Assembly (NCBI GenBank): GCA_024697425.1
Contig: JAILFT010000150.1
Location: forward strand, 1-50,953
From: Butyrivibrio sp.
Lineage (GTDB): Bacteria > Bacillota > Clostridia > Lachnospirales > Lachnospiraceae
DNA length: 50,953 nt
Direction of reading: 5' to 3'
Below, one piece after another: positions 24,362 to 32,854 of the stretch (positions are counted from its first letter, which is position 1; each line of letters opens with the position of its first letter). The position numbers were made by a program, and so were the translations under genes. Below the pieces are notes generated by a model. The model was not told the origin of the DNA. It saw only the letters and a list, made by a program, of their open reading frames with translations, and made no database searches.

Positions 24362-26404
24362 TCAGCAGATCTCTGCTCCGGCAGGCATATCTTTTTCAGG
24401 AACCATAAGTGCAAGGTTGCCATCAGCATCCTCTGCGCAAAGCAGCATACCCTCAGACAATACTCCGGCAAGCTTTGCAGGCTTTAAGTTCACAAGAACC
24501 ATTACCTTCTTGCCCACCATCTCCTCAGGTGAATAATACTTTCTGATACCTGATACGATCTGCTTAACCTGGCTTCCGATCTTGACCTGTGAGCACAGAA
24601 GCTTCTTGGATTTCTCAACAGCTTCACACTTGATGATCTCTCCAACCTGGAACTGCATTGCTCCGAAGTCGTCAAAAGAGATCTCGTCCTTGGCCGGAAT
24701 ATCTATCTCAGCCTTCTTGTCCTCATCATCGGCCTTGGCCTCCGGTGCGGGTGCGGGAGCAAGTCCTGCCTTCGCAAGGTTGATGGCTGCAATTCTCTGA
24801 GACTCCTCAAATTCTGCCTTCTGCTTTTTGGTGATCTCTGCTGCCTTCTCAAGAACGTCCTTAAGATCTTTTCTTGCAAAAAGCATCTCGGGGCTTTCGG
24901 TAACCTTTGTTCCGTTCTTTACAAGGCCAAACTCGCCAAGCTGATCGAAGTCTCTGTCGGGAGCGGAAAGCTGCTCTTTGATCTTCTCTGCAGTCTCGGG
25001 CATAAAGGGATCAAGGAGAGCCGCACCGATGGAAATAGCCTCCACCAGATTGTAAAGGACTGTTGAAAGCCTGTCCTTCTTGCTCTCATCCTTACCAAGG
25101 ATCCAGGGCTCGGTTTCATCAATATATTTGTTGCATCTCTTAAAGAGTGTGAATATCTCGGTCAAAGCATCAGCTACTCTAAGCTCGTTCATCTTGGCTT
25201 CTACCTTGTCGTAGCATGCGCATGCCACAGCCTTAAGGTCGTCATCCACCGGCTCTTTTACCCCGGTATCTGCAACCACACCGCCAAGATACTTGTTGCT
25301 CATGGCGATGGTTCTGTTTACAAGGTTACCCAGAGTATTGGCAAGATCTGAGTTAAAGCGCTCCACAAGAAGCTCCCAGGTGATCACACCGTCGTTGTCG
25401 AAGGGCATCTCGTGAAGAACGAAGTATCTTACGGGATCAACGCCGAAGAGGCTTACAAGGTCATCGGCATAGATAACGTTACCCTTGCTCTTACTCATCT
25501 TCTCGCCGCCCTGCAGAAGCCAGGGATGTCCGAATACCTGCTTGGGAAGGGGCTCCCCAAGGGCCATCAGGAAGATGGGCCAGTAAATTGTATGGAAGCG
25601 GATAATATCCTTACCGATAAGGTGAAGGTCCGCAGGCCACCACTTCTTGTATTCTTCGCTGCTGTTGCCGTCCGCATCATATCCGATACCGGTAATATAG
25701 TTTGTAAGGGCATCAAGCCATACATATACAACGTGCCTGTCATCAAAGTCTACAGGAATTCCCCATTTAAAAGAGGTCCTGGAAACGCACAGATCCTGAA
25801 GTCCCGGAAGAAGGAAATTGTTCATCATCTCGTTCTTGCGGGATACGGGCTGGATAAAGTCAGGGTGAGTGTTGATGTGCTCAATAAGTCTGTCTGCGTA
25901 TTTACTCATCTTGAAAAAGTACGCCTCTTCCTCAGCGGGATGAACAGGGCCACCGCATTCAGGGCACTTCCCGTCAACAAGCTGAGACTCTGTGTAGAAA
26001 GCCTCACACTCTGTACAGTACATTCCCTTATAAGAGCCCTTGTAGATATCGCCCTGATTGTAAAACTTCTTGAATATCTTCTGAACCTGCTTAACGTGAT
26101 CCTCGTCAGTGGTTCTGATAAATCTGTCATAGGATGTGTCCATGAGATTCCAAAGACCCTTAATGGTGTCGGAAACCTGGTCTACAAACTCCTTGGGGCT
26201 TGCACATCCTGCCTCAATGGCTCTGGTCTCAATCTTCTGTCCATGCTCATCTGAGCCTGTCTGAAAGTGAACATCAAAGCCGTCTCTTCTCTTATATCTT
26301 GCGATAGCATCAGCCAGCACGATCTCATAGCTGTTTCCGATATGAGGCTTGCCTGATGTGTATGCTATAGCGGTTGTAATATAGTATTTGCCTTTATTCT
26401 GCAT
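24362..26404 (-). CDS. metG: Methionyl-tRNA synthetase with C-terminal tRNA-binding domain
   Basis: Class I synthetase that charges tRNA-Met. I start it at MQNKGKYYITTAIAYTSGKPHIGNSYE (ATG ending 26404, GGAAGG ten bases upstream), giving 680 residues; an in-frame codon at 26458 would overlap map. HIGN replaces HIGH, which is common here; KMSKSKGN is intact. One zinc knuckle is seen (CTECEAFYTESQLVDGKCPECGG, about residues 127-149), the type with four Cys. The C-terminal 105 residues form the Trbp111/EMAP-like domain (FQVGEIIKCEAVEKSKKLLCSQVKIG). It follows map by about 30 bases on the same strand. Confidence 0.96.
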   Translation of the reverse strand: MQNKGKYYITTAIAYTSGKPHIGNSYEIVLADAIARYKRRDGFDVHFQTGSDEHGQKIETRAIEAGCASPKEFVDQVSDTIKGLWNLMDTSYDRFIRTTDEDHVKQVQKIFKKFYNQGDIYKGSYKGMYCTECEAFYTESQLVDGKCPECGGPVHPAEEEAYFFKMSKYADRLIEHINTHPDFIQPVSRKNEMMNNFLLPGLQDLCVSRTSFKWGIPVDFDDRHVVYVWLDALTNYITGIGYDADGNSSEEYKKWWPADLHLIGKDIIRFHTIYWPIFLMALGEPLPKQVFGHPWLLQGGEKMSKSKGNVIYADDLVSLFGVDPVRYFVLHEMPFDNDGVITWELLVERFNSDLANTLGNLVNRTIAMSNKYLGGVVADTGVKEPVDDDLKAVACACYDKVEAKMNELRVADALTEIFTLFKRCNKYIDETEPWILGKDESKKDRLSTVLYNLVEAISIGAALLDPFMPETAEKIKEQLSAPDRDFDQLGEFGLVKNGTKVTESPEMLFARKDLKDVLEKAAEITKKQKAEFEESQRIAAINLAKAGLAPAPAPEAKADDEDKKAEIDIPAKDEISFDDFGAMQFQVGEIIKCEAVEKSKKLLCSQVKIGSQVKQIVSGIRKYYSPEEMVGKKVMVLVNLKPAKLAGVLSEGMLLCAEDADGNLALMVPEKDMPAGAEIC

Positions 26405-26436
26405 TGCCGTAACATCCTTCCTGATATATGTGTCTT

Positions 26437-27312
26437 TTAGTGACACAAGATTTCGCATCCGGTCTCTGTAACCAGAACCTCAACCTCCCACTGCGCGGAG
26501 GGTTTGAGATCTGCGGTGTACACAGTCCAGTCATTTTCTTCATCAATAAATATCTCGTCGGTACCCATATTTACCATGGGCTCGATGGTGAATACCATAC
26601 CGGGCACCATCAGCATACCTGTTCCGGGCTTGCTGACATGGCTTACATAGGGTTCCTCATGGAATTCATTGCCGCAGCCGTGGCCACCGATCTCCTTGAC
26701 AACGGTATAGCCGTTATCCAGCGCATGCTGATGAACGGCGTGTCCCATGTCTCCGATCTGTGTCCAGGGAATAACGGCCTTGATTCCTGCTTCCATACAC
26801 TCCCGGGTTACATCGACAAGGCGTTTCTTTTCGGGAGAAACCTCGCCGATGCAAAACATTCGTGATGAATCCGAGAAATAACCATCCAGGATGGTTGAAC
26901 AGTCAACGTTTATGATATCGCCCTCTTTGAGGATGATGTCTTTGGAAGGGATACCGTGGCATACCTCTTCGTTAATGGAGGTGCACACGCTCTTGGGAAA
27001 TCCCTGATATCCCAGGTCTGCGGGAATTCCGCCCATCTTGGAGGTGACATCGTTTACAATATCGTCGATCTCCTGGGTGGACATGCCTGCCCTGATCTTG
27101 TCTCCAACTTCATCAAGCACCGCCATATTGATAACGGCACTCTTCTTAATCCCCTCAATATCCTTCTCAGTCTTAAGGAGTTTCCTGCTGGGCACCAGAA
27201 TTCCCTGATGCTCATACTGTATTATTTTGTCATCAAATGCAGCGTGGCAGCTCTTGTATTTCTTGCCGCTTCCACACCAGCAAGCATCGTTTCTGTCTAA
27301 TCTCTTATACAT
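26437..27312 (-). CDS. map: Methionine aminopeptidase, type I, with N-terminal SEC-C zinc motif
   Basis: Removes the N-terminal Met from new proteins. The first 30 residues carry a SEC-C motif (NDACWCGSGKKYKSCH), as seen in many clostridial type I enzymes and thought to aid ribosome binding. The pita-bread metallopeptidase domain follows, with metal ligands in NVDCSTILDGYFSDSSRMF (two Asp), GHGCGNEFHEEPYVSH and FTIEPMVN, and a final Glu in AQWEVEVLVT. 291 residues, which fits the extended form. Upstream of metG on the same strand, so the two may be cotranscribed. Confidence 0.95.
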   Translation of the reverse strand: MYKRLDRNDACWCGSGKKYKSCHAAFDDKIIQYEHQGILVPSRKLLKTEKDIEGIKKSAVINMAVLDEVGDKIRAGMSTQEIDDIVNDVTSKMGGIPADLGYQGFPKSVCTSINEEVCHGIPSKDIILKEGDIINVDCSTILDGYFSDSSRMFCIGEVSPEKKRLVDVTRECMEAGIKAVIPWTQIGDMGHAVHQHALDNGYTVVKEIGGHGCGNEFHEEPYVSHVSKPGTGMLMVPGMVFTIEPMVNMGTDEIFIDEENDWTVYTADLKPSAQWEVEVLVTETGCEILCH

Positions 27313-27418
27313 AGCAATCCTTCTTTTTCCGATAAATACTCAATATATAGTATGCTATCCCTAACCGTAAAAGTCAAATATCTACAGCATTTCAGGGCAT
27401 CGCAGTATCAGTTTATCA

Positions 27419-28951
27419 TCAAAAACGCACAGCCATACGACTGTTGTGCGGTTCGGAAACAGGGCTGTTGTTCCTGATGTAATCAATGAGAATATCAGGC
27501 ATCTCTTCGGAATAAGTCCTGATTGTGGGGCTCTTTCCTATGCACTCGTATCCACCGGTTCCGGTTGCTCTGTAGTTGCTGGCAACCAGAGTGTACTCTT
27601 TGTTTTCCTCAAGCTCTGTTCCGTCCAGCTTCTTAAGTACAACTACTCTCTCACCGACAGGTTTTGTCAGGTCGAACTCGTACCAGAGGTTGGCAAAAAA
27701 GTCATAGTTGTAATGTTCAACCTTTGGCTGCAGGAACACATTGGAAATGGCCACTTTTCCGGTTTCGGGGTCATAATCAAAATACTCCGCGCATCTCTCC
27801 AGAGCCTGCTTCAAAACTGCCTTTGTTACGCTCTTAACCTCCATGGTGTTGGAGAACTTGTAGATTCCAAGTACGTCTCTTATGGTTGTGCCCTTGTGAA
27901 GTCCCAGAGGATCATTGGAAAGTGATGTGCAGGAAAAGTCTGTACCGGCAAACTTAAGCTGCGCTTCATTAAACAGGTCCGCAACCTTGCTGCCGTTCAT
28001 GGCTATATCCAGCTTCTGCTCAACGGGAATCTCTTCCCAGATCTGCCCGATGGGCTCATCCAGCCACTTTTCAAGGTCTTCTGTCATCTGATCCATGAAG
28101 CTGTGGGCAGCCATTATCTCTTTTGCCCTCTCGCTCACTCCCTTTACGGGAACAAGCTTTGAAGTAATGTCCCAGGCACCCTTGCTGCCTTCTGCCACAA
28201 CCTCGGCATAAATCCCGGCTTTATCCGGAGGCTGTACTCCGTGGGTTCCGGCGATGTCAACACTCTCTATGGCAATATGCTGATGGCCTGTAAGTATTAT
28301 GTCAAAGTCCAGCTCTTTGCAGATCTGGCAGGCCTGATTCTCGAGGGTCTCGGAAAGTCTTTTGCCGGTCTTAAGGTCCTCCTCAAAACCGCCGTGATAG
28401 ATGCAGACCTTGAGATCGCACTTATCCCGGAGATTATCCAGCTCTTTTCGCAGTGCTTCCACCGGATCTGTCACAACCAGTTCGGTGAGGTTCTCTTTCT
28501 TTTCCCAGACATTTACAAATCCGGTCACGGCAGCGGTGATGCCCACCCTTGTGCCGTCCTTCATGGTGTGTATCACGCTCTTTTTGATGCCCAGAGCGCC
28601 TCTCTTGTCCTCAACGTTACAGCTGATGAGAGTGGCTTTCACCTGAGACACATAATCCAGTATGGCATCATAACCAAAGTTGAAATCGTGGTTTCCCAAA
28701 GTGTAGTAATCAAGGCCCATGGCGTTGAAGCCTTCGGCCATGGGATTGAAATCATACATATCCCTGTGGCTCAGATAGTAGGAGATAAGCGGCGTTCCCT
28801 GAAGGGTGTCTCCGCCGTCAAGAATAAGTGTGTCATCGTCCTTTTCAATCTGTCCGGCAACACAAAATAGCCCCGTGTTATCGGGGCCATTCAGTGCATA
28901 GTCAATGGGATATAAATGTCCGTGTGTATCTGTGGTAAAAATAATACGCAT
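27419..28951 (-). CDS. 5'-nucleotidase / UDP-sugar hydrolase-type metallophosphoesterase, cytoplasmic
   Basis: A 510-residue two-domain enzyme. The metallophosphatase domain shows FTTDTHGH, LDGGDTLQGTPL, LGNHDFNFG, IYHGGFEED and LTGHQHIA (residues 5-220), which supply the two-metal centre. The C-terminal 5'-nucleotidase domain (about 325-510) has FSCTSLSNDPLGLHKGTTIRDVLGIYKFSNTMEVKSV. Secreted members carry a signal peptide; this one starts directly with MRIIFTTDTHG, so it is cytoplasmic. It begins 4 bases after the second phnE gene and is the last gene of the phn-type operon, so it probably hydrolyses a phosphoester or nucleotide-like compound that the transporter brings in. Confidence 0.88.
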   Translation of the reverse strand: MRIIFTTDTHGHLYPIDYALNGPDNTGLFCVAGQIEKDDDTLILDGGDTLQGTPLISYYLSHRDMYDFNPMAEGFNAMGLDYYTLGNHDFNFGYDAILDYVSQVKATLISCNVEDKRGALGIKKSVIHTMKDGTRVGITAAVTGFVNVWEKKENLTELVVTDPVEALRKELDNLRDKCDLKVCIYHGGFEEDLKTGKRLSETLENQACQICKELDFDIILTGHQHIAIESVDIAGTHGVQPPDKAGIYAEVVAEGSKGAWDITSKLVPVKGVSERAKEIMAAHSFMDQMTEDLEKWLDEPIGQIWEEIPVEQKLDIAMNGSKVADLFNEAQLKFAGTDFSCTSLSNDPLGLHKGTTIRDVLGIYKFSNTMEVKSVTKAVLKQALERCAEYFDYDPETGKVAISNVFLQPKVEHYNYDFFANLWYEFDLTKPVGERVVVLKKLDGTELEENKEYTLVASNYRATGTGGYECIGKSPTIRTYSEEMPDILIDYIRNNSPVSEPHNSRMAVRF

Positions 28952-28955
28952 TTAA

Positions 28956-29765
28956 TTATCCTCTTGTAAGTTTAACTCTGATCCTGGTGGAGATGTACTC
29001 GATGATGAGGATCAGAACAATAAGTCCTGCCAGCAGCGCTCCTGCCTCATTCCATCTGTAGGAATTCATGGCAAAGATAAGGGGCGCACCGAAACCGCCG
29101 GCACCTACCATACCGAGAATTGTTGCATCTCTCAAATTGATATCAAATCTGTAAATTGCTGTTGATGCGAAGTTGGGCATCAGCTGAGGCAGAATTCCGT
29201 ATCTGATCTTCTGCCAGGTGTTGCATCCTGCGGCATCCAGCGACTCTACCACCTTGGTGTCCAGATCCTCGATGGCCTCAATATACATCTTGCTGATCAT
29301 ACCGATGGAGCACACGCCCATGGTCAAAAGACCTGCGAAAGCGCCGGGGCCTGTTACACGGATGAACATAAGACCGTAAACGAAAGCCGGAATTGTACGG
29401 GCCATCATGATAATGATCCTGCCTGCAAAGGCAATGGGCTTGGGTGTTAAGTTTGATGCGGAGATAAACGCCAGGGGAACTGAAATGATGGCTCCCACAA
29501 TGGTTCCGAGGAAGGCGATACAGATGGTCTCCAGCATCAGGTAAGGAACACCCTTGGTGGAAAAGTCGAAGAGGAACTCCAGATCGGGATGGAAGATTCC
29601 GGAAAGAACGTTAAGCGCGATCTGTCCGCCATCCTGGGTTGAGCCGCTGGTCTCAACGGCGCTTCCGCTCCATACAAGGAGTCCTACTACAACAAGTGCT
29701 GTTATTAAATTATAAACCCAATCATTGGGTCTTTTCTCATATGCTGCTTGAATTCTCTGATTCAT
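28956..29765 (-). CDS. phnE: Phosphonate-type ABC transporter permease (second)
   Basis: A 269-residue integral membrane protein of the PhnE family, with about six spans (WVYNLITALVVVGLLVWSGSA, LETICIAFLGTIVGAIISVPLAF, and others) and the cytoplasmic coupling loop ESLDAAGCNTWQKIRYGILPQLMPNF. The motif RDATILGMVGAGGFGAPLIFAMN is characteristic of PhnE. It lies 13 bases downstream of the first permease gene, and the two products probably form the heterodimeric pore. Confidence 0.92.
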   Translation of the reverse strand: MNQRIQAAYEKRPNDWVYNLITALVVVGLLVWSGSAVETSGSTQDGGQIALNVLSGIFHPDLEFLFDFSTKGVPYLMLETICIAFLGTIVGAIISVPLAFISASNLTPKPIAFAGRIIIMMARTIPAFVYGLMFIRVTGPGAFAGLLTMGVCSIGMISKMYIEAIEDLDTKVVESLDAAGCNTWQKIRYGILPQLMPNFASTAIYRFDINLRDATILGMVGAGGFGAPLIFAMNSYRWNEAGALLAGLIVLILIIEYISTRIRVKLTRG

Positions 29766-29778
29766 ATACTACCTCCCG

Positions 29779-30615
29779 TCAGACAAGCTTCTTACGAAGT
29801 GTACGGCTGACAGTCTCGATGATAAATACTGTAACAAAAAGGGCGATAAGGATCATTCCAACGCTGGGATACTCTCTCCAGCTTATCTTCTCGTTCAGTA
29901 TAAGACCGATACCGCCGGCACCTACGTAACCAAGAACTGCTGCATATCTAACGTTGCCCTCGAAGTTGAAGAGGCAGTTTGAAAGGTAGAAAGGCAGTAC
30001 CTGAGGTATTATTGCAGAGATGAAAGCCTGAGATCTTGTGGCGCCCATGGCCTGCATGGCCTCGAAGGCTCCCATGTCAACAGTCTCAATCTCTTCATAG
30101 GTAAGTTTACCGATATAGCCAAAAGAGAAAACGGCTATAGCCACAGTTCCCGCAAGGGTTCCAAGGCCGAAAACAAGGGTTGCCACCAGAGCGATAACAA
30201 TGGTAGGAAGGGTTCTGATCAGAGAGAACATTACTCTGACAATCGAAACCACAACTTTACTGGGGCAAACATTGGTACTTGCAAGCATTGCAAAGGGTAC
30301 CGACAAAAGCGCGCCGACTACGGATCCCAGAAGTGACATCTTGATAGTGTCAAAAAGCGGTGTCCATACAACAGGCATTACGCTTGTTTTGGGCGGGAAC
30401 ATCTCGCCCAGAATAACAAAGAACTGTCCTATACGGGAAACCAGGATCTTCATGTCGAATCCGGTGATTTTAACGGAAAGAGCACTCATGGCAAGGATCA
30501 GTATCAAATAGATCGGAGCGCGGGAGGCTTTCTTATAAGCTTTTTTGCCGTTGGGAAGGACATATTCCCTTGGTTTGAATATCTTATCGTATAATCCTAA
30601 CTTCACCTCGATCAC
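29779..30615 (-). CDS. phnE: Phosphonate-type ABC transporter permease (first)
   Basis: A 278-residue PhnE-family permease. After a basic N-terminal cytoplasmic segment come about six spans (APIYLILILAMSALSVKI, SLLGSVVGALLSVPFAMLAST, TIVIALVATLVFGLGTLAGTVAIAVFSFG). The coupling loop is AFEAMQAMGATRSQAFISAIIPQVLPF, followed by RYAAVLGYVGAGGIGLILNEKI. Its ATG overlaps the end of phnC by four bases (ATGA), so the two are translationally coupled. Confidence 0.92.
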   Translation of the reverse strand: MIEVKLGLYDKIFKPREYVLPNGKKAYKKASRAPIYLILILAMSALSVKITGFDMKILVSRIGQFFVILGEMFPPKTSVMPVVWTPLFDTIKMSLLGSVVGALLSVPFAMLASTNVCPSKVVVSIVRVMFSLIRTLPTIVIALVATLVFGLGTLAGTVAIAVFSFGYIGKLTYEEIETVDMGAFEAMQAMGATRSQAFISAIIPQVLPFYLSNCLFNFEGNVRYAAVLGYVGAGGIGLILNEKISWREYPSVGMILIALFVTVFIIETVSRTLRKKLV

Positions 30616-31382
30616 CCCTCTTCCTGGATATTGCCGTCGCGGTCAACCTTTCCGTTGTAGATCCTGTCAAGGACTTCCTGGGTTGCTCCTGAAGCAGGGC
30701 CGTCAAATACGATCTCACCCTCTCTGATACCGACAACTCTTGTGGCATACTTAAGAGCCAGATCGATGTGGTGAATATTGATAAGGATAGAGATGTTCAT
30801 GTCCTCATTGATCCTCTTGAAATCGCCCATAACCTGATTGGCGGTTACAGGATCGAGAGCTGCTACAGGCTCATCCGCAAGAATGATCTGTGGGCTCTGA
30901 GCAAGGGTTCTTGCAAGAGCAACTCTCTGCTGCTGGCCACCGGAAAGCTGATCGGCTCGAACAAAGGCCTTATCAAGAATGCCTACTTTATCAAGGCACT
31001 CAAGGGCTTTGATCTTCTCTTCCTTGGTATAAATTCCGAAAGCAGATCTGTACCAGGGCATGTCCGGTACGAAAGCAGTCAGAACGTTTTTGATTACTGT
31101 AGTTCTTGTGATCAGGTTGAATGACTGAAAGATCATTCCTATCTTCCTTCTGAACCTACGAAGCTGTTTGCCCGACAGGCTCATAACATCAACATCATCC
31201 ACGGTGAGCTTACCGCTGGTTACATCGTGCATCCTGTTGATGGTACGAATAAGTGTAGACTTACCGGCTCCGGACAGACCGATGATAGCAACAAATTCTC
31301 CCTGCTCAATTGTGAGGTCAACATGCTTTAAGCCCTCAAAACCGTTGGGATATACTTTTCCGACATTTTCAAACTTGATCAT
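30612..31382 (-). CDS. phnC: Phosphonate-type ABC transporter ATP-binding protein
   Basis: A 256-residue ATPase starting at MIKFENVGKVYPNGFEGLKH (ATG ending 31382, TAGGAGA upstream); an upstream in-frame codon at 31490 lies in the structured repeat and is unlikely. Walker A (GLSGAGKSTLIR), Q-loop (MIFQSFNLI), signature (LSGGQQQRVALARTL), Walker B (IILADEPVAALD) and the H-loop with His (ILINIHHIDLALKYA) are intact. The family is PhnC, which energises import of phosphonates and related phospho-compounds. The preceding 199 bases between phnD and phnC hold a large structured repeat. Confidence 0.93.
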   Translation of the reverse strand: MIKFENVGKVYPNGFEGLKHVDLTIEQGEFVAIIGLSGAGKSTLIRTINRMHDVTSGKLTVDDVDVMSLSGKQLRRFRRKIGMIFQSFNLITRTTVIKNVLTAFVPDMPWYRSAFGIYTKEEKIKALECLDKVGILDKAFVRADQLSGGQQQRVALARTLAQSPQIILADEPVAALDPVTANQVMGDFKRINEDMNISILINIHHIDLALKYATRVVGIREGEIVFDGPASGATQEVLDRIYNGKVDRDGNIQEEG

Positions 31383-31406
31383 GAGTTTTCTCCTAAAATC
31401 TAAATT

Positions 31407-31545
31407 GGGGGCTGCAAAAATCTTTCGTCTACTTGGCACGCTTGCGCTCGAAGATTTTTGGTAGCGGTACCAGGTTCGAAATAACCTCACCAGGTACCGA
31501 CCAAAATCTACGGCCTGCGTAAGACGAAATGATTTCTGTACCCCC
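31407..31545. repeat. Structured inverted-repeat element, copy 1 (between phnD and phnC)
   Basis: A 139-bp element bounded by GGGGG and CCCCC. The outer arms pair over about 20 bases (AAAATC and TTTCGTCT with AGACGAAA and GATTT). Inside is a long hairpin at 31452-31509: AGATTTTTGGT / ACCAAAATCT, then CGGTACC / GGTACCG, then AGGTT / AACCT around the loop CGAAAT. The inner core (31470-31494) matches the core of the element at 37069-37093 at 21 of 25 positions. It contains no gene. Confidence 0.75.
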
Positions 31546-31581
31546 TCACTAATTTTTATTCGCTCTATAAGCGCTCTCTAG

Positions 31582-32685
31582 TTACTGCATTGACTTGATG
31601 AGTTCCTGAGCAGCTCTCTCTGACTCGTAGTCCTCTGACTTAGCCTCAACGTATCCGTTGTGGTTGTAGATAGAGATAACTTCCTTACCGGCATCTGTGT
31701 TTCCGATGTTGATGAAGGCCTGTGTGATAGCAGCCTTGAAAGCATCATCCATAACGTCAGATGTCTTGCTTACGCTGATTGTATCGTTGTAGATACCGTC
31801 TGTAACACCGATAACGTTTGTCTCATCCCAGATAGAATCTGTTCTTCCAAACTCAGTTGTCCACTTCTCCTCGTTGTCACGTCTTGCATCTGCATAGCAG
31901 CAAAGAACGTCGATCTGGCCTGAAGCAAGTCTTGCGAATGCATTACCGTAAGAATCAGCCTGTACAGCGTGTGTAAGGTCTGTGATGTGCTTCTCATAGT
32001 TAGCCTGGAGCCAGAGTGAAGGATAAATGTATCCTGCTGAAGATGAAGAGTTCATAACACTCCAGTTAAGACCATCGAGGTCCTCCCATGTGATCTCCTC
32101 GCCGTTGTTAACCTTAGCTGCGATAGCCTGGCCTGCCTCTGAAGGTCCTGCGATGATAAGTCCACGGTAGAAAGTAACCTGATCCTCAGTGGGCTCAGTG
32201 GGCTTGTTGTCATTCCATGTCTTAGCGTCAGGGCTCTCGATTGAAAGACCGTCTCTTGTAGCTGTAAGGATAACATCGCATCCGTCATCGTAAAGTACAT
32301 ATGTACCACCGGGGATAAGACCAACATCAATTGTTCCTGCTGAAAGTCCCTCACCTACTGCCTCGTAGCTGGTACCAACAGTGATATCAACCTCGCCAAC
32401 CTCGTATCCGAGACCTGCAAGCTCTGTTGTAAGGAGCTCCTTAAGGGGCTCAGTAGCTGTAACGATCTCATCGGGGTCACGTGAAGGTACGAAACCGATT
32501 GTAAGCTTGTCAATCTGTACAGGGCCTGCGGGCTCTGCTACTGCTTCTGCTGTCTCTTCTGCAGCCTGCTCAACAACAGCCTCTGCTGTCTCTGTAGCAG
32601 TCTCAGTTGACGCTGAATTGCCGCATCCTGCAAGCATTGCAACACATGAAACGCTTGCGAGCATAGTTGCTAAAATCCTCTTCAT
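31582..32685 (-). CDS. phnD: Phosphonate-type ABC transporter substrate-binding lipoprotein
   Basis: A 367-residue lipoprotein (signal peptide MKRILATMLASVSCVAMLAGC, Cys about 21), an Ala/Glu/Thr-rich linker of about 30 residues, then a PhnD-family binding domain: LTIGFVPSRDPDEI, LGYEVGEVDITVGTSYEAVG, AGTIDVGLIPGGTYVL, a loop with NSSSSAGYIYPSLWL that matches the phosphate-contacting Ser/Thr loop of PhnD, and QIDVLCCYADARRD. It probably binds a phosphonate, phosphite or phosphoester; the exact ligand cannot be read from sequence. First gene of phnD-phnC-phnE-phnE-nucleotidase. Start has AGGAGG upstream. Confidence 0.93.
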   Translation of the reverse strand: MKRILATMLASVSCVAMLAGCGNSASTETATETAEAVVEQAAEETAEAVAEPAGPVQIDKLTIGFVPSRDPDEIVTATEPLKELLTTELAGLGYEVGEVDITVGTSYEAVGEGLSAGTIDVGLIPGGTYVLYDDGCDVILTATRDGLSIESPDAKTWNDNKPTEPTEDQVTFYRGLIIAGPSEAGQAIAAKVNNGEEITWEDLDGLNWSVMNSSSSAGYIYPSLWLQANYEKHITDLTHAVQADSYGNAFARLASGQIDVLCCYADARRDNEEKWTTEFGRTDSIWDETNVIGVTDGIYNDTISVSKTSDVMDDAFKAAITQAFINIGNTDAGKEVISIYNHNGYVEAKSEDYESERAAQELIKSMQ

Positions 32686-32719
32686 AATAATAATCCTCCT
32701 GCCTTACATATATAAGGTC

Positions 32720-32824
32720 TTAAAAAAATGATTTTTCCGCAAAAAAATACCCACGTGTATTACACATGGGTACTCCTTGCTAATTACACGACAAAAGTGT
32801 AAGTGATAAGCCCCTGTTTGTCAA
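32720..32824 (-). promoter_or_regulatory. phnD leader: strong promoter, short leader ORF and an internal terminator
   Basis: On the minus strand TTGACA (complement of 32819-32824) and TACACT (complement of 32796-32801) lie exactly 17 bases apart, a near-consensus sigma-A promoter. About 20 bases into the transcript comes AAGGAG (complement of 32773-32778), five bases, then ATG (complement of 32765-32767) opening a 15-codon frame MCNTRGYFFAEKSFF that ends at 32720. The start codon lies in the left arm of a hairpin followed by seven T. The phnD start codon is 35 bases past the end of the short frame. Translation of the frame would compete with hairpin formation. Inference from sequence only. 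Confidence 0.5.
32741..32772 (-). terminator. Intrinsic terminator in the phnD leader / after GH30
   Basis: Stem TACCCACGTGTA / TACACATGGGTA with one mismatch, very small loop, followed on the minus strand by TTTTTTT. It can end the lacI-GH30 transcript and, because the promoter at 32796-32824 lies before it, can also act as an attenuator for phnD. Confidence 0.75.
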
Positions 32825-32854
32825 TGAATTCCTTGCTTTGGCGATTTAAAGCAT

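Noticed and set aside
25412-26254. Plus-strand open frame opposite metG
   Set aside because: Shadow of metG; composition follows the complement of the metG codons.
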